From contig JAUPVD010000427.1 in the NCBI GenBank assembly GCA_030917225.1, positions 1 to 5,222 on the forward strand: DNA of 5,222 nucleotides, in the 5' to 3' direction. The translations under genes were made by a program, and so were the position numbers. The notes below the pieces were generated by a model. The model did not search any database. It was not told the origin of the DNA and saw only the letters and a list, made by a program, of their open reading frames with translations. This DNA is from Pseudomonadota bacterium. Its GTDB lineage: Bacteria; Pseudomonadota; Gammaproteobacteria; Burkholderiales; Rhodocyclaceae. Shown piece by piece: positions 1-5,222 of this stretch. Positions within the stretch are counted from its first letter, which is position 1, and the number at the start of each line of letters is the position of its first letter.

Positions 1-258
1 CACCTCCGGCACGTCGGGCAGGTTCGTCGCGAACGGATGCGTGGACAGGTTGCCGAACCGCTTCGCGAACGCGATCTGGGCTTCGAGCGAAATGTCTTGG
101 TCGCGAAAGACGAGCACCTCGTAGCGCGCGAGTGCGGCCTGCAACCCGTCGAAATCGGCTTGCGCCAGGGGCCGGCCCAAGTCAATGTTAGAGATCTCGG
201 CCCCGATGTGCCCGTTCAGGGGCGTGGCAACGATGGCGCTGTTGTCTGTCTGGGTCAT
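1..258 (-). CDS. TauD/TfdA-family 2-oxoglutarate-dependent dioxygenase, N-terminal part (runs off the left edge)
   Basis: The minus strand opens with ATG at 258-256 and stays open for 86 codons to the window edge. The protein begins MTQTDNSAIVATPLNGHIGA and continues with EISNIDLGRPL (residues 21-31), ARYEVLVFRDQDIS (44-57), then FAKRFGNLSTHP (64-75). This layout of a GAEI.(N/G)IDL start, a VLVFRDQ strand and a F...FG.L..HP segment is typical of TauD/TfdA non-haem Fe(II) enzymes. These couple 2-oxoglutarate decarboxylation to hydroxylation of substrates such as taurine, alkyl sulfonates or 2,4-D. The HxD...H iron ligands would lie further along and are not in the window, so substrate class cannot be judged. 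No strong ribosome-binding site is seen; GGAC lies just upstream. It diverges from the binding-protein/Rieske pair, which suggests a shared control region and pathway (inference). Confidence 0.85.
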   Translation of the reverse strand, partial: MTQTDNSAIVATPLNGHIGAEISNIDLGRPLAQADFDGLQAALARYEVLVFRDQDISLEAQIAFAKRFGNLSTHPFATNLPDVPEV

Positions 259-305
259 GTCGTGTCCGATGCGGAAGTGGGCGGATGCTACGTTCGGCTC
301 TTGCC

Positions 306-320
306 ATTGACCAAGTCAAT
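306..320. promoter_or_regulatory. Perfect 15-bp palindrome in the divergent spacer, candidate operator
   Basis: ATTGAC-CAA-GTCAAT has 6-bp arms that match perfectly around a 3-base centre. It lies in the 169-bp spacer between the divergent dioxygenase (start 258) and binding-protein gene (start 428). It contains TTGACC on the plus strand and TTGACT on the minus strand, either of which could serve as a -35 element. I see no good -10 for the plus strand; TAGCAT at 290-285 on the minus strand, 18 bases after TTGGTC (314-309), is a weak candidate. The palindrome also fits the T-N11-A form bound by LysR-type regulators and the size bound by GntR or MarR dimers. The nearby MarR-family gene is the obvious candidate binder, but nothing in the sequence proves it. 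Confidence 0.4.
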
Positions 321-415
321 CGTCGCCTCCGCAGCGGAAAACGATTGTGCTCGTCAAGTGTCCCGCCACCGACGTGGCCTCTTGGAGCACATACTCTGCC
401 AACAGGCTTTCCCAC

Positions 416-420
416 AGGAG
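416..420 (+). promoter_or_regulatory. Strong ribosome-binding site of the Bug/TctC gene
   Basis: AGGAG lies 7 bases before the ATG at 428. This fixes the true start of the binding-protein gene and shows that the longer open frame entering from position 37 is not the real gene start. Confidence 0.8.
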
Positions 421-427
421 ACACTCG

Positions 428-1335
428 ATGACGAATCGCAGGATGCTCGGTACGCTGCTCATGGCGTCGCTGGCCATGGTTTTCGGAACGCCGGCATTGC
501 CGCAGGCTTACCCCGCACGGGCGGTGACGATAGGGGAGTGCCGGTGGTGGTCGAAGCGCGTCCGAGCGCGGGCGGATCGATCGGCGCTGCCCACGTCGCA
601 CGCAGTCCGGCCGACGGCTACACGCTGCTGCTGGCTACGCTTAGCCACGTCACCAATCCCGGACTGACGGCCGGCAAGAGCACCTGGCATCCGGCCGACG
701 ATTTCAGCGGCATCGTGGAACTCGTGAACGCGCCGGTGGTGGCGCTGGTGCCCGCATCGCTGCCGGTGCGGACGCTAAAGGAGTTCGTGGAGTACGCGAA
801 GCAGCGGCCGGGGCAGCTGAACTACCTGATGCCCGGCGTTGGAACCTCGATGCACCTCAACACCGAGATGCTAAGGCTGAGTTCTGGCATCGAACTGCAG
901 CCCATTGCGTACAAGGGCGTGCCGCCGGGCATGCCCGATCTTCTGACGGGGCGCCTCGCGTTCGCCATGTCCCCCATGTCCGTCGCCCGCGGCCACGTCG
1001 CGAGCGGATCGCTGCGCGCCCTAGCGGTTGCTTCGCCGACCCGCGTGAAAGATCTGCCCGACGTGCCCACCTTCGCCGAAGCGGGTTTCCCCGATGCGCA
1101 GGTCGTGTCTTGGTACGCTCTCGTCGCGCCGTCGAAGACGCCAGCAGCCGTTCGGCAGCGGCTGAATGAGGAATTCACGAAGGCACTCGCGGATCCAGGC
1201 GTGCGCGATCGTCTCGCGCAAGCCGGCGCCATGATCTCCGACCGGAGCACCCCGGAGCAGGTGGACACCATGCTCAAGCAGCAAACGGTTCGTTGGGAAC
1301 AAGCGCTGAAGAAAATCAAGATCGACAAGGAATGA
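428..1335 (+). pseudogene. Bug/TctC-family periplasmic solute-binding protein, frameshifted with an internal deletion
   Basis: Bug/TctC proteins are secreted to the periplasm and bind carboxylates or aromatic acids, some for tripartite tricarboxylate transporters. The gene starts at ATG 428 behind AGGAG with a clear signal peptide, MTNRRMLGTLLMASLAMVFG then TPALPQA, followed by mature YPARAVTI. That frame ends its homology near 532. From about 535 the family sequence resumes in another frame: GVPVVVEARPSAGGSIGAA, SPADGYTLLLAT, then YKGVPPGMPDLLTG and DVPTFAEAGFP, to TGA at 1333-1335. Between VTI and GVPVVVE the family normally has about 24 residues with a VPF..GG..D..AR pattern that forms part of the ligand pocket. 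These are absent, and the frame change implies a loss of 3n+1 bases, about 70 or 73. Adding them back gives about 326 residues, the usual family length. The stop overlaps an ATG at 1332 (ATGA). No TctA/TctB genes are present, as is common for orphan Bug genes. A sequencing or assembly error is the alternative. Confidence 0.85.
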
Positions 1336-1364
1336 ACGCGGCGTCGCGCCCGAGTGGGAAAACG

Positions 1365-2612
1365 ATGAAAGCGGAAGAGAACGACCTGCTCACGCGGACT
1401 GACGCGGGCACGGCCATGGGCGAACTGATGCGGGAGTTCTGGATGCCCGCGCTGCTCTCCAAGGAGCTGCCGGCGCCTGACGCCCCCCCAGCGCGCGTGC
1501 GGCTGCTTGGCGAGGATCTCGTCGCGTTTCGCGACAGCAGCGGGCGGGTCGGCCTACTCGACGCCTTTTGCCCGCATCGCAGGGCGGAGCTTTACTTCGG
1601 CCGCAACGAGGCGGGGGGCCTGCGCTGCATCTACCACGGCTGGAAGTTCGATGCCGGCGGAAGGTGCGTGGATGTCCCGACCGACAGCTGCACCCCGGCG
1701 CAGATGCAACGACTCTCCACCACGGCTTACCCGACGCAGGAGCGGGGCGGCATCGTATGGGCATGGATGGGAAAAGGCGAGCCGCATGCGCTGCCCCCGG
1801 CCCTGGCGTTCACTTTGGTTCCTGGCGAGCACACGTATGTCTCCAAGTGCCTGATGCGCTGCAACTACCTGCAGGCGCTCGAAGGCAGCATCGACTACTC
1901 GCACATCTCCTTCCTGCACAAGGAAGGAGAGACCAGCTCCGACGTATTCGGCATCGGCGACATGATCCGTTATTCGGACGAGGACGGACGTCCAACGCTG
2001 TTCGCCGAGCGCACCGACTACGGTTTGCAGATCGGCGCGCGCCGTGACGCCGGTGCGGAGAACGCGTACTGGCGTGTCGCGCGGTGGCTGTTGCCGTGCT
2101 TCGTGATCGTGCCCACGGCGCCGGGCAACGTGAGCCGCATCAACCTGTTCATTCCGATCGACGACGAGAACTGCTGGTGGTACCGGATTCGCTGGCACCA
2201 GGACCGGCCGCTGACCGCTGCCGAACTGGATAGCTACAGGGATGTCGGCGAGGACTATGCACCGCTGGTGCCCGGTTCCTACCTTCCGCGCGGGTCGCGC
2301 GAGAACGATTACCTGCAGGACCGTGCTTTGCAGCGGCGTGCGTCCTTCACCGGTATTCGCAGCGCGCAGCTGCAAGATCTGGCGGTGCAGGAGAGCCAGG
2401 GACGCGTGCATGATCGCTCCCGCGAGAAGCTGATGCCTTCCGACATGCCCATGGCGCAATGCCGCCGTATGCTGCTGGAGGCGGTGCGCAGCCATCAAAG
2501 CGAGCGGCAGTTGCCGCCGTCCGCCAGCCGCCCTGAGTTGTTCGGCGGCTATGCATCTGCGGTCACCAGACCGCGCCGCATGACGTTCGACGAAGTGCGT
2601 TCAAGCCTCTGA
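1365..2612 (+). CDS. Rieske [2Fe-2S] aromatic ring-hydroxylating oxygenase, large (alpha) subunit, phthalate 4,5-dioxygenase type
   Basis: A 415-residue protein of the phthalate dioxygenase/OphA2-like Rieske oxygenase group, which uses electrons from a reductase to hydroxylate aromatic acids in the cytoplasm. The Rieske cluster ligands are visible as CPH at C69-H71 and CIYHGW at C88-H91. The catalytic domain has N167, E173, D177, H180 and H185 in the segment NYLQALEGSIDYSHISFLH. D177 should be the residue bridging to the Rieske site, and H180 and H185 the mononuclear iron ligands. The third ligand is probably D338 in LQDLAVQESQG. The N-terminal EENDLLTR...GTAMGELMREFW and the NDYLQDR...SFTGI and DRSREKL...SD segments are also typical. 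I chose ATG 1365 because family members start at this point and GGGAA (1356-1360) is close upstream. ATG 1332 adds 11 residues and overlaps the upstream stop, but its AAGGA is too close. It follows the binding-protein gene with 29 bases between, so co-transcription is likely. The exact substrate cannot be read. A partner reductase is not in the window. Confidence 0.9.
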   Translation: MKAEENDLLTRTDAGTAMGELMREFWMPALLSKELPAPDAPPARVRLLGEDLVAFRDSSGRVGLLDAFCPHRRAELYFGRNEAGGLRCIYHGWKFDAGGRCVDVPTDSCTPAQMQRLSTTAYPTQERGGIVWAWMGKGEPHALPPALAFTLVPGEHTYVSKCLMRCNYLQALEGSIDYSHISFLHKEGETSSDVFGIGDMIRYSDEDGRPTLFAERTDYGLQIGARRDAGAENAYWRVARWLLPCFVIVPTAPGNVSRINLFIPIDDENCWWYRIRWHQDRPLTAAELDSYRDVGEDYAPLVPGSYLPRGSRENDYLQDRALQRRASFTGIRSAQLQDLAVQESQGRVHDRSREKLMPSDMPMAQCRRMLLEAVRSHQSERQLPPSASRPELFGGYASAVTRPRRMTFDEVRSSL

Positions 2613-2616
2613 CGCA

Positions 2617-2637
2617 CTTGGGGGACACGGGCCCAAG
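2617..2637. terminator. Small inverted repeat between convergent genes, possible terminator
   Basis: CTTGGG (2617-2622) and CCCAAG (2632-2637) can pair across a 9-base loop. The repeat lies in the 26-base gap between the Rieske stop and the ancestral marR stop. No T-run follows on either strand, so intrinsic termination is doubtful. Confidence 0.25.
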
Positions 2638-2638
2638 G

Positions 2639-2734
2639 CTACCTGTCGCGAGTGAGAAGAGCTGCCTGCCGCTCCAGCTTCGTCAGCAGTTCGAAGAGGA
2701 ATGACGCCTCGTCGTGGGTCAGGCACTCTGCGAG
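2639..2734 (-). pseudogene. Untranslated 3' tail of the MarR-family gene beyond the amber codon
   Basis: Directly after the TAG at 2737-2735 the same frame reads LAECLTHDEASFLFELLTKL then ERQAALLTRDR, ending at TAG 2641-2639. This is a convincing MarR C-terminal dimerisation helix with its usual T..E...L..LL.KL pattern, so it was coding until recently. The intact protein would have had 174 residues. Confidence 0.75.
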
Positions 2735-3163
2735 CTAACGGTTGTAAGCCGCAGCCATCAGCTTGGCTTTGCCGTGGATCTGGACACCGTCGTCGGTCAG
2801 GCGCAGGCACACCAGGCGTTTGTTGCCCGGGGAGCGTCGCTTGTCCACCAGCCCACGCGAATGCATGTCGGCGACGGTCCGGCTCGCCACGACCACGTCG
2901 ATGCCCGCGTCCGCCGCCAGGGCCTTCAGGCTCGCATCCGGCGTGCGGGCGAGGTACGCCAGGATCCTCCATTCGCGGCGGGAGATTCCGAGTTCCCGCT
3001 TGTACATGTCGTCCGTCCCACGCAGGCCGACGTGCGTGATACGAAAAAGCCGGTACAGCAGGAAATCCTCGATTTCCTGCGGGTCCTTCAGAGTTGGCTT
3101 GCCTTGTGCGCCGACAGGCGCCGGGCGCGAGGGTGGGATGCTCACAGGGGGATTTTCGCGCAC
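2735..3163 (-). CDS. MarR-family winged-helix transcriptional regulator, truncated at its C-terminus by an amber codon
   Basis: MarR proteins bind operators as dimers and are usually released by aromatic or phenolic ligands. The frame encodes 142 residues. The core starts at about residue 27 with DPQEIEDFLLYRLFRIT. It continues through LGISRREWRILAYLAR (58-73), the helix-turn-helix SLKALAADAGIDVVVASRTV (78-97), and the wing RGLVDKRRSPGNKRLVCLRLTDDG (103-126, described by its ends R103 and G126). The wing is odd in having SPGNKR in place of the common DP.D.R. Translation stops at TAG 2737-2735, where a single CAG-to-TAG change explains the loss of the last 31 residues. The start is a GTG at 3163 with no ribosome-binding site, and the frame is closed by a TGA at 3169-3167 that lies on a rearrangement junction. 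The native start and promoter may therefore be lost. It converges on the Rieske gene and probably regulated that module (inference). Whether the shortened protein works is uncertain, since the C-terminal helix helps dimerisation. Confidence 0.8.
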   Translation of the reverse strand: MRENPPVSIPPSRPAPVGAQGKPTLKDPQEIEDFLLYRLFRITHVGLRGTDDMYKRELGISRREWRILAYLARTPDASLKALAADAGIDVVVASRTVADMHSRGLVDKRRSPGNKRLVCLRLTDDGVQIHGKAKLMAAAYNR

Positions 3164-3167
3164 GTTT

Positions 3168-3200
3168 CAGCCAGCGCACGAAGGGCAGCGCCGGCGTCAC
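3168..3200 (-). pseudogene. SulP transporter gene stub: first 11 codons only
   Basis: From GTG 3200 the strand reads VTPALPFVRWL. The complete sulP gene at 5108 begins VTPALPFLRWL, and the DNA matches at 32 of 33 bases. Homology ends abruptly at 3168 and the sequence passes into the 5' end of the MarR-family gene. The stub's GTG overlaps the TGA of the dmsC relic exactly as in the intact pair. Confidence 0.7.
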
Positions 3201-3314
3201 GACACGGCCTGGTAGTAGATGTTCTGCGGATGGCGCGCCTGGGCGAAGAAGAACCAGCGCTCGGCCAGCAGGCCGGCCGCCTGCGAGGCCAGCGCCAGCA
3301 GCCAAGCCAGCGCC
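3168..3314. repeat. Direct repeat, left copy of the dmsC-sulP junction
   Basis: These 147 bases align without gaps to 5076-5222 at a constant offset of 1,908 bp. I count about 14 mismatches (roughly 90% identity). The repeat covers the last 38 dmsC codons plus stop and the first 11 sulP codons. It may extend further right, but the right copy is cut by the window end. Confidence 0.92.
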
Positions 3315-3540
3315 GAGCCGGACAGCAGCGCCCAGGCGGGCAGCCCTGGAAGCCCACCCGAGCCATGCGCACTGCGGGGGCCGAGGCGCCGTGGAAGAAC
3401 TCGCGCGTGTTGAACGAGCCGCCGGTCATGCCCATCGACTTCTGCACCACCCGCGCCGCATTGATGCCGGTGGCGGTCCGCGTGGTGGACTTGGGCTTGA
3501 GCCGCGCATTGCGGCGCAGCGACAGCGTGCGGGTGAACCA
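3197..3540 (-). pseudogene. Relic of a DmsC-like DMSO reductase membrane anchor gene (N-terminus missing, frameshifted)
   Basis: DmsC-type proteins anchor molybdopterin oxidoreductases of the DmsABC group in the inner membrane and exchange electrons with quinols. Reading from 3540 downward, one frame gives WFTRTLSLRRNARLKPKSTT and later VVQKSMGMTGG and SFNTREFFHG (3423-3388), which are family-typical. This frame loses homology at GF (3354-3349). The next frame then continues LPAWALLSGSALAWLLALAS and QAAGLLAERWFFF, AQARHPQNIYYQAVS to TGA 3199-3197. The shift lies at about 3344-3349, and a few residues of a membrane helix seem lost. The N-terminal half of the gene is absent upstream of about 3540. 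The last 38 residues differ from the right-hand dmsC copy at one position only. Clearly non-functional as it stands. The family call rests on recognition of the C-terminal motifs, not on a search. Confidence 0.75.
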
Positions 3541-3836
3541 CGCCGGTGCTCTCGTTGGCCGAAGTTGCATCTGACGCGCATCTCGTTGCGCGCGGCAATT
3601 TCACGGTTGCTGGTGGTGCTCTCCAGCTACAGACCGCGCCTCGGTTTTAGCCGGTAAATCGCAAAACCGGACGCGTCTAGATGAACAAAGCCCCGGTCGG
3701 GCTGTTCAGCGTTTACTGCCGGACGCGGTACTGGATAAGCCGCAGGGCCATGCGATGCGGGACGCCGGGCTGCGGGAATCAAGCAGCTCCTGCCGGCGGC
3801 CGTGAAGTACGTGTCCGCGGCCGAGTTGCCTCCCCC
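3541..3836. other. About 300 bases without a recognisable gene
   Basis: On the minus strand the frame used by sulP stays open after the sulP stop, from 3836 to a TAG at 3629-3627. It reads GGGNSAADTYFTAAGRSCL and ends PDRGFVHLDASGFAIYRL then KPRRGL. I do not recognise it, it has no start or ribosome-binding site of its own, and it is not a STAS domain. The other frames give only short peptides. A small inverted repeat, CGGTTTT (3642-3648) with AAAACCG (3663-3669), has a 14-base loop and no T-run after it. No insertion-sequence ends, tRNA or attachment site could be seen. It probably contains the breakpoint that removed the front of the dmsC relic. Confidence 0.5.
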
Positions 3837-5108
3837 CTACAAGCTCCCACTCCCCGTCTCCGGGCCCGCCAGCCGCCGCGACACCCAGGCCGTCGCCAGT
3901 CCGAGGAGGATCGCCCACTCCAGCGACAGCGTCACCGTCCCGGCGAAGGTCACGACCATCGGCAGCCGGTCGACCGGCTCATGCTTCCATAGGTGCCGGA
4001 TCTCGCGCGGGTTCACCAGCCCCCACGCCACGACCACCAGCAGCCCCCCGATTACCGCCAGCGGAAGCCAGCGCGCCCAGGGCGCGACAAAGGACAGGAT
4101 CACGATCAGCAGCACGGCGGCGCTGACCGCCGCCAGCGGCGTGCGGGCGCCGGCCGCCACGTTCACGCCGGAGCGGTTGAATGAACCGCTGGCTGGATAC
4201 GATGAGAAGAAGGAGCCGGTCAGGTTGGCCAGCCCCTGGCCGACCAGTTCCTGGTTGCCGTCGAAAGGCTCGTTGGCGCGCCGCGCGAACGCCTTGGCGA
4301 TCGCCATCGCCTCGGTCACCGCCAGCAGCGTCATCACCAGCGCCGGCAGCACCAGGTTCGGCACCTGGCGCAAGTCGGGCAGCGACAGCGGCGGCAGCGC
4401 CCCCGGCAGCGCCTCCACGGTGGCCGGCTGCGCGCCCAGCAGGCCGGCGGCGAGCCAGGTGATGGCGGTGCCGCCGATCACTGCCATCAGGATCGGCGGT
4501 ATCCAGCGGCTGCGCCGCAGCGCCGCCAAATTGATCAGGATGGTGGCCATGGCGGCGATCACCGGTAGCGCCTGGATGGACTGCCCGGTCGTGAATACCA
4601 CCCGCAGCGTCTGCGCCACCGATAGCCCGCGCGGCAGGTCGAGTCCGAGCAGCGTGCCGACTTGGCTGTTGACGATCAGCACGGCGGCGCCGGCGGTGAA
4701 GCCGGCGATCACCGCATGCGGCACCAGCTCAACCCACTTGCCGACGCGCGCCATCCCCAGCAGCAACTGCAGCGCCCCCACCACGAACGTGAGCGTGAGC
4801 ACCAGGCCCACGTACTGCGAACTGCCCACCGCCGCCAGCGGTGCCACCAGCGCCATGGTGGTGAGCGAGATGGCATTGGCCGGCCCCGTCACCATCAGGC
4901 GGCTGCTGCCGAACAGCGCGGCGATCACGCACGGCATCATCGCCGCATAGAGGCCGTAGGCGGGCGGCATGCCCGCCAGCGTGGCGAAGGCCACGCCCTG
5001 GGGCAGCACCACGATGGCCCCGGTCAGGCCGGCCAGCAGGTCCGCCCGCAGCACGTCCTTCTGCCGCCACTGCGGCAGCCAGCGCAAGAAGGGCAGCGCC
5101 GGCGTCAC
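3837..5108 (-). CDS. SulP/SLC26-family inorganic anion transporter lacking a STAS domain
   Basis: A 423-residue inner-membrane protein of the SulP family, which moves sulfate, bicarbonate or other anions by proton/sodium symport or exchange. The family signature is at the N-terminus: DLLAGLTGAIVVLPQGVAFA (23-42) then LAGMPPAYGLYAA (44-56), with TGPANAISL at 74-82. A second hallmark is QELVGQGLANLTGSFFSSYP (286-305) with ASGSFNRSGVNVAAGARTPL (306-325). Many hydrophobic helices fill residues 28-410. Most bacterial SulP proteins have about 500-570 residues with a cytoplasmic STAS domain after the last helix. Here the protein ends WVSRRLAGPETGSGSL just after it. Short forms without STAS exist, so this may be natural or a truncation. 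The start is GTG 5108, whose bases overlap the TGA of dmsC (GTGA). Translational coupling would explain the absence of a strong ribosome-binding site. The ion carried cannot be told. Confidence 0.88.
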   Translation of the reverse strand: MTPALPFLRWLPQWRQKDVLRADLLAGLTGAIVVLPQGVAFATLAGMPPAYGLYAAMMPCVIAALFGSSRLMVTGPANAISLTTMALVAPLAAVGSSQYVGLVLTLTFVVGALQLLLGMARVGKWVELVPHAVIAGFTAGAAVLIVNSQVGTLLGLDLPRGLSVAQTLRVVFTTGQSIQALPVIAAMATILINLAALRRSRWIPPILMAVIGGTAITWLAAGLLGAQPATVEALPGALPPLSLPDLRQVPNLVLPALVMTLLAVTEAMAIAKAFARRANEPFDGNQELVGQGLANLTGSFFSSYPASGSFNRSGVNVAAGARTPLAAVSAAVLLIVILSFVAPWARWLPLAVIGGLLVVVAWGLVNPREIRHLWKHEPVDRLPMVVTFAGTVTLSLEWAILLGLATAWVSRRLAGPETGSGSL

Positions 5109-5222
5109 GACACTGCCTGGTAGTAGATATTCTGCGGATGCCGTGCCTGCGCAAAGAAGAACCAGCGTTCCGCCAGCAGGCCTGCCGCCTGAGATCCCAG
5201 CGCCAGCAGCCACGCCAGCGCC
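5076..5222. repeat. Direct repeat, right copy of the dmsC-sulP junction
   Basis: This is the partner of 3168-3314. It reaches the window end, so the true repeat is probably longer. It sits inside what look like intact reading frames, unlike the left copy. Confidence 0.92.
5105..5222 (-). CDS. DmsC-like DMSO reductase anchor subunit, C-terminal 38 residues (runs off the right edge)
   Basis: The minus strand reads ALAWLLALGSQAAGLLAERW then FFFAQARHPQNIYYQAVS, ending at TGA 5107-5105. This is the end of a last membrane helix and the short tail typical of DmsC-like anchors. It is nearly identical at protein level to the relic at 3197-3314, whose longer sequence supports the DmsC assignment. Its stop overlaps the GTG of sulP, so the two are probably one transcript and translationally coupled. 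The catalytic and iron-sulfur subunit genes would be expected further upstream, beyond the window. Confidence 0.72.
   Translation of the reverse strand, partial: ALAWLLALGSQAAGLLAERWFFFAQARHPQNIYYQAVS

Noticed and set aside
177..188. CCAAGTCAAT repeated at 178-187 and 311-320
   Set aside because: The first copy lies inside the TauD-like coding sequence and lacks the second palindrome arm, so it is probably chance.
37..427. Long plus-strand open frame running into the binding-protein gene from position 37
   Set aside because: The first part is antisense to the TauD-like gene and then crosses the spacer. It has no ribosome-binding site, and family similarity begins only at about 535.
1554..2498. 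314-codon open frame on the minus strand
   Set aside because: It is antisense to the Rieske gene, whose protein has all expected metal ligands. The frame has no recognisable motif and is a by-product of high GC.
2601..3200. Minus-strand frame from the sulP stub continuing 200 codons to 2601
   Set aside because: After 11 SulP codons it is Arg/Pro/Gly-rich sequence in a wrong frame across the MarR-family gene, so it is a chance fusion frame.
2714..3574. 286-codon plus-strand open frame
   Set aside because: It is antisense to the MarR-family gene and dmsC relic, with no motif or start signal.
3642..3669. CGGTTTT/AAAACCG inverted repeat as a terminator or mobile-element end
   Set aside because: There is no T-run after the stem, no partner end, no target duplication and no transposase. 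It is only mentioned within the gene-free stretch.
3802..4950. 382-codon open frame on the plus strand, rich in Ser, Thr, Ala
   Set aside because: It is antisense to the SulP gene, whose conserved signatures identify the real coding strand.
1..5222. CRISPR array, tRNA, rRNA, or complete insertion sequence
   Set aside because: No regularly spaced repeats, cloverleaf or transposase sequence could be seen on either strand.

Overview
The window is GC-rich and reads like a betaproteobacterium of the order Burkholderiales (a Cupriavidus, Ralstonia, Achromobacter or Bordetella type of genome). The main clue is an orphan Bug/TctC-type binding-protein gene beside a phthalate-dioxygenase-like Rieske oxygenase. 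The lineage is inferred from gene content, not from any marker gene.

The left half (1-2612) is a small catabolic module. A TauD/TfdA-type 2-oxoglutarate dioxygenase gene runs off the left edge on the minus strand. It diverges from a plus-strand pair: a Bug/TctC periplasmic solute-binding protein gene, then a Rieske [2Fe-2S] aromatic-ring oxygenase alpha subunit. The divergent spacer holds a perfect 15-bp palindrome, ATTGAC-CAA-GTCAAT. The binding-protein gene is broken: its signal peptide is in one frame and the rest of the protein in another, and the segment missing at the join is about 70 bases. The Rieske gene is intact.

The middle (2613-3836) is a decay and rearrangement zone. A convergent MarR-family regulator gene has an in-frame amber codon 32 codons before its natural end. 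Its 5' side is cut off at a recombination junction near 3168. Next to that junction lies a truncated, frameshifted relic of a DmsC-like membrane anchor gene, followed by only the first 11 codons of a SulP transporter gene. About 300 bases (3541-3836) carry no recognisable gene.

The right end (3837-5222) holds an intact-looking minus-strand SulP-family anion transporter gene that lacks a STAS domain. Its GTG start overlaps the stop of a second dmsC-like gene, of which only the last 38 codons are in the window. The dmsC-sulP junction therefore occurs twice, as direct repeats 1,908 bp apart (3168-3314 and 5076-5222, about 90% identical). The differences are almost all synonymous, so the two copies diverged as working genes before the left copy decayed.

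Functionally, the left module looks like uptake plus oxidative attack on an aromatic or sulfonated/ether-linked acid under local MarR control, with at least two of its parts now damaged. The right end looks like a membrane redox-anchor gene translationally coupled to an anion transporter. I found no RNA gene, CRISPR array, complete insertion sequence, or convincing new defence or other system.
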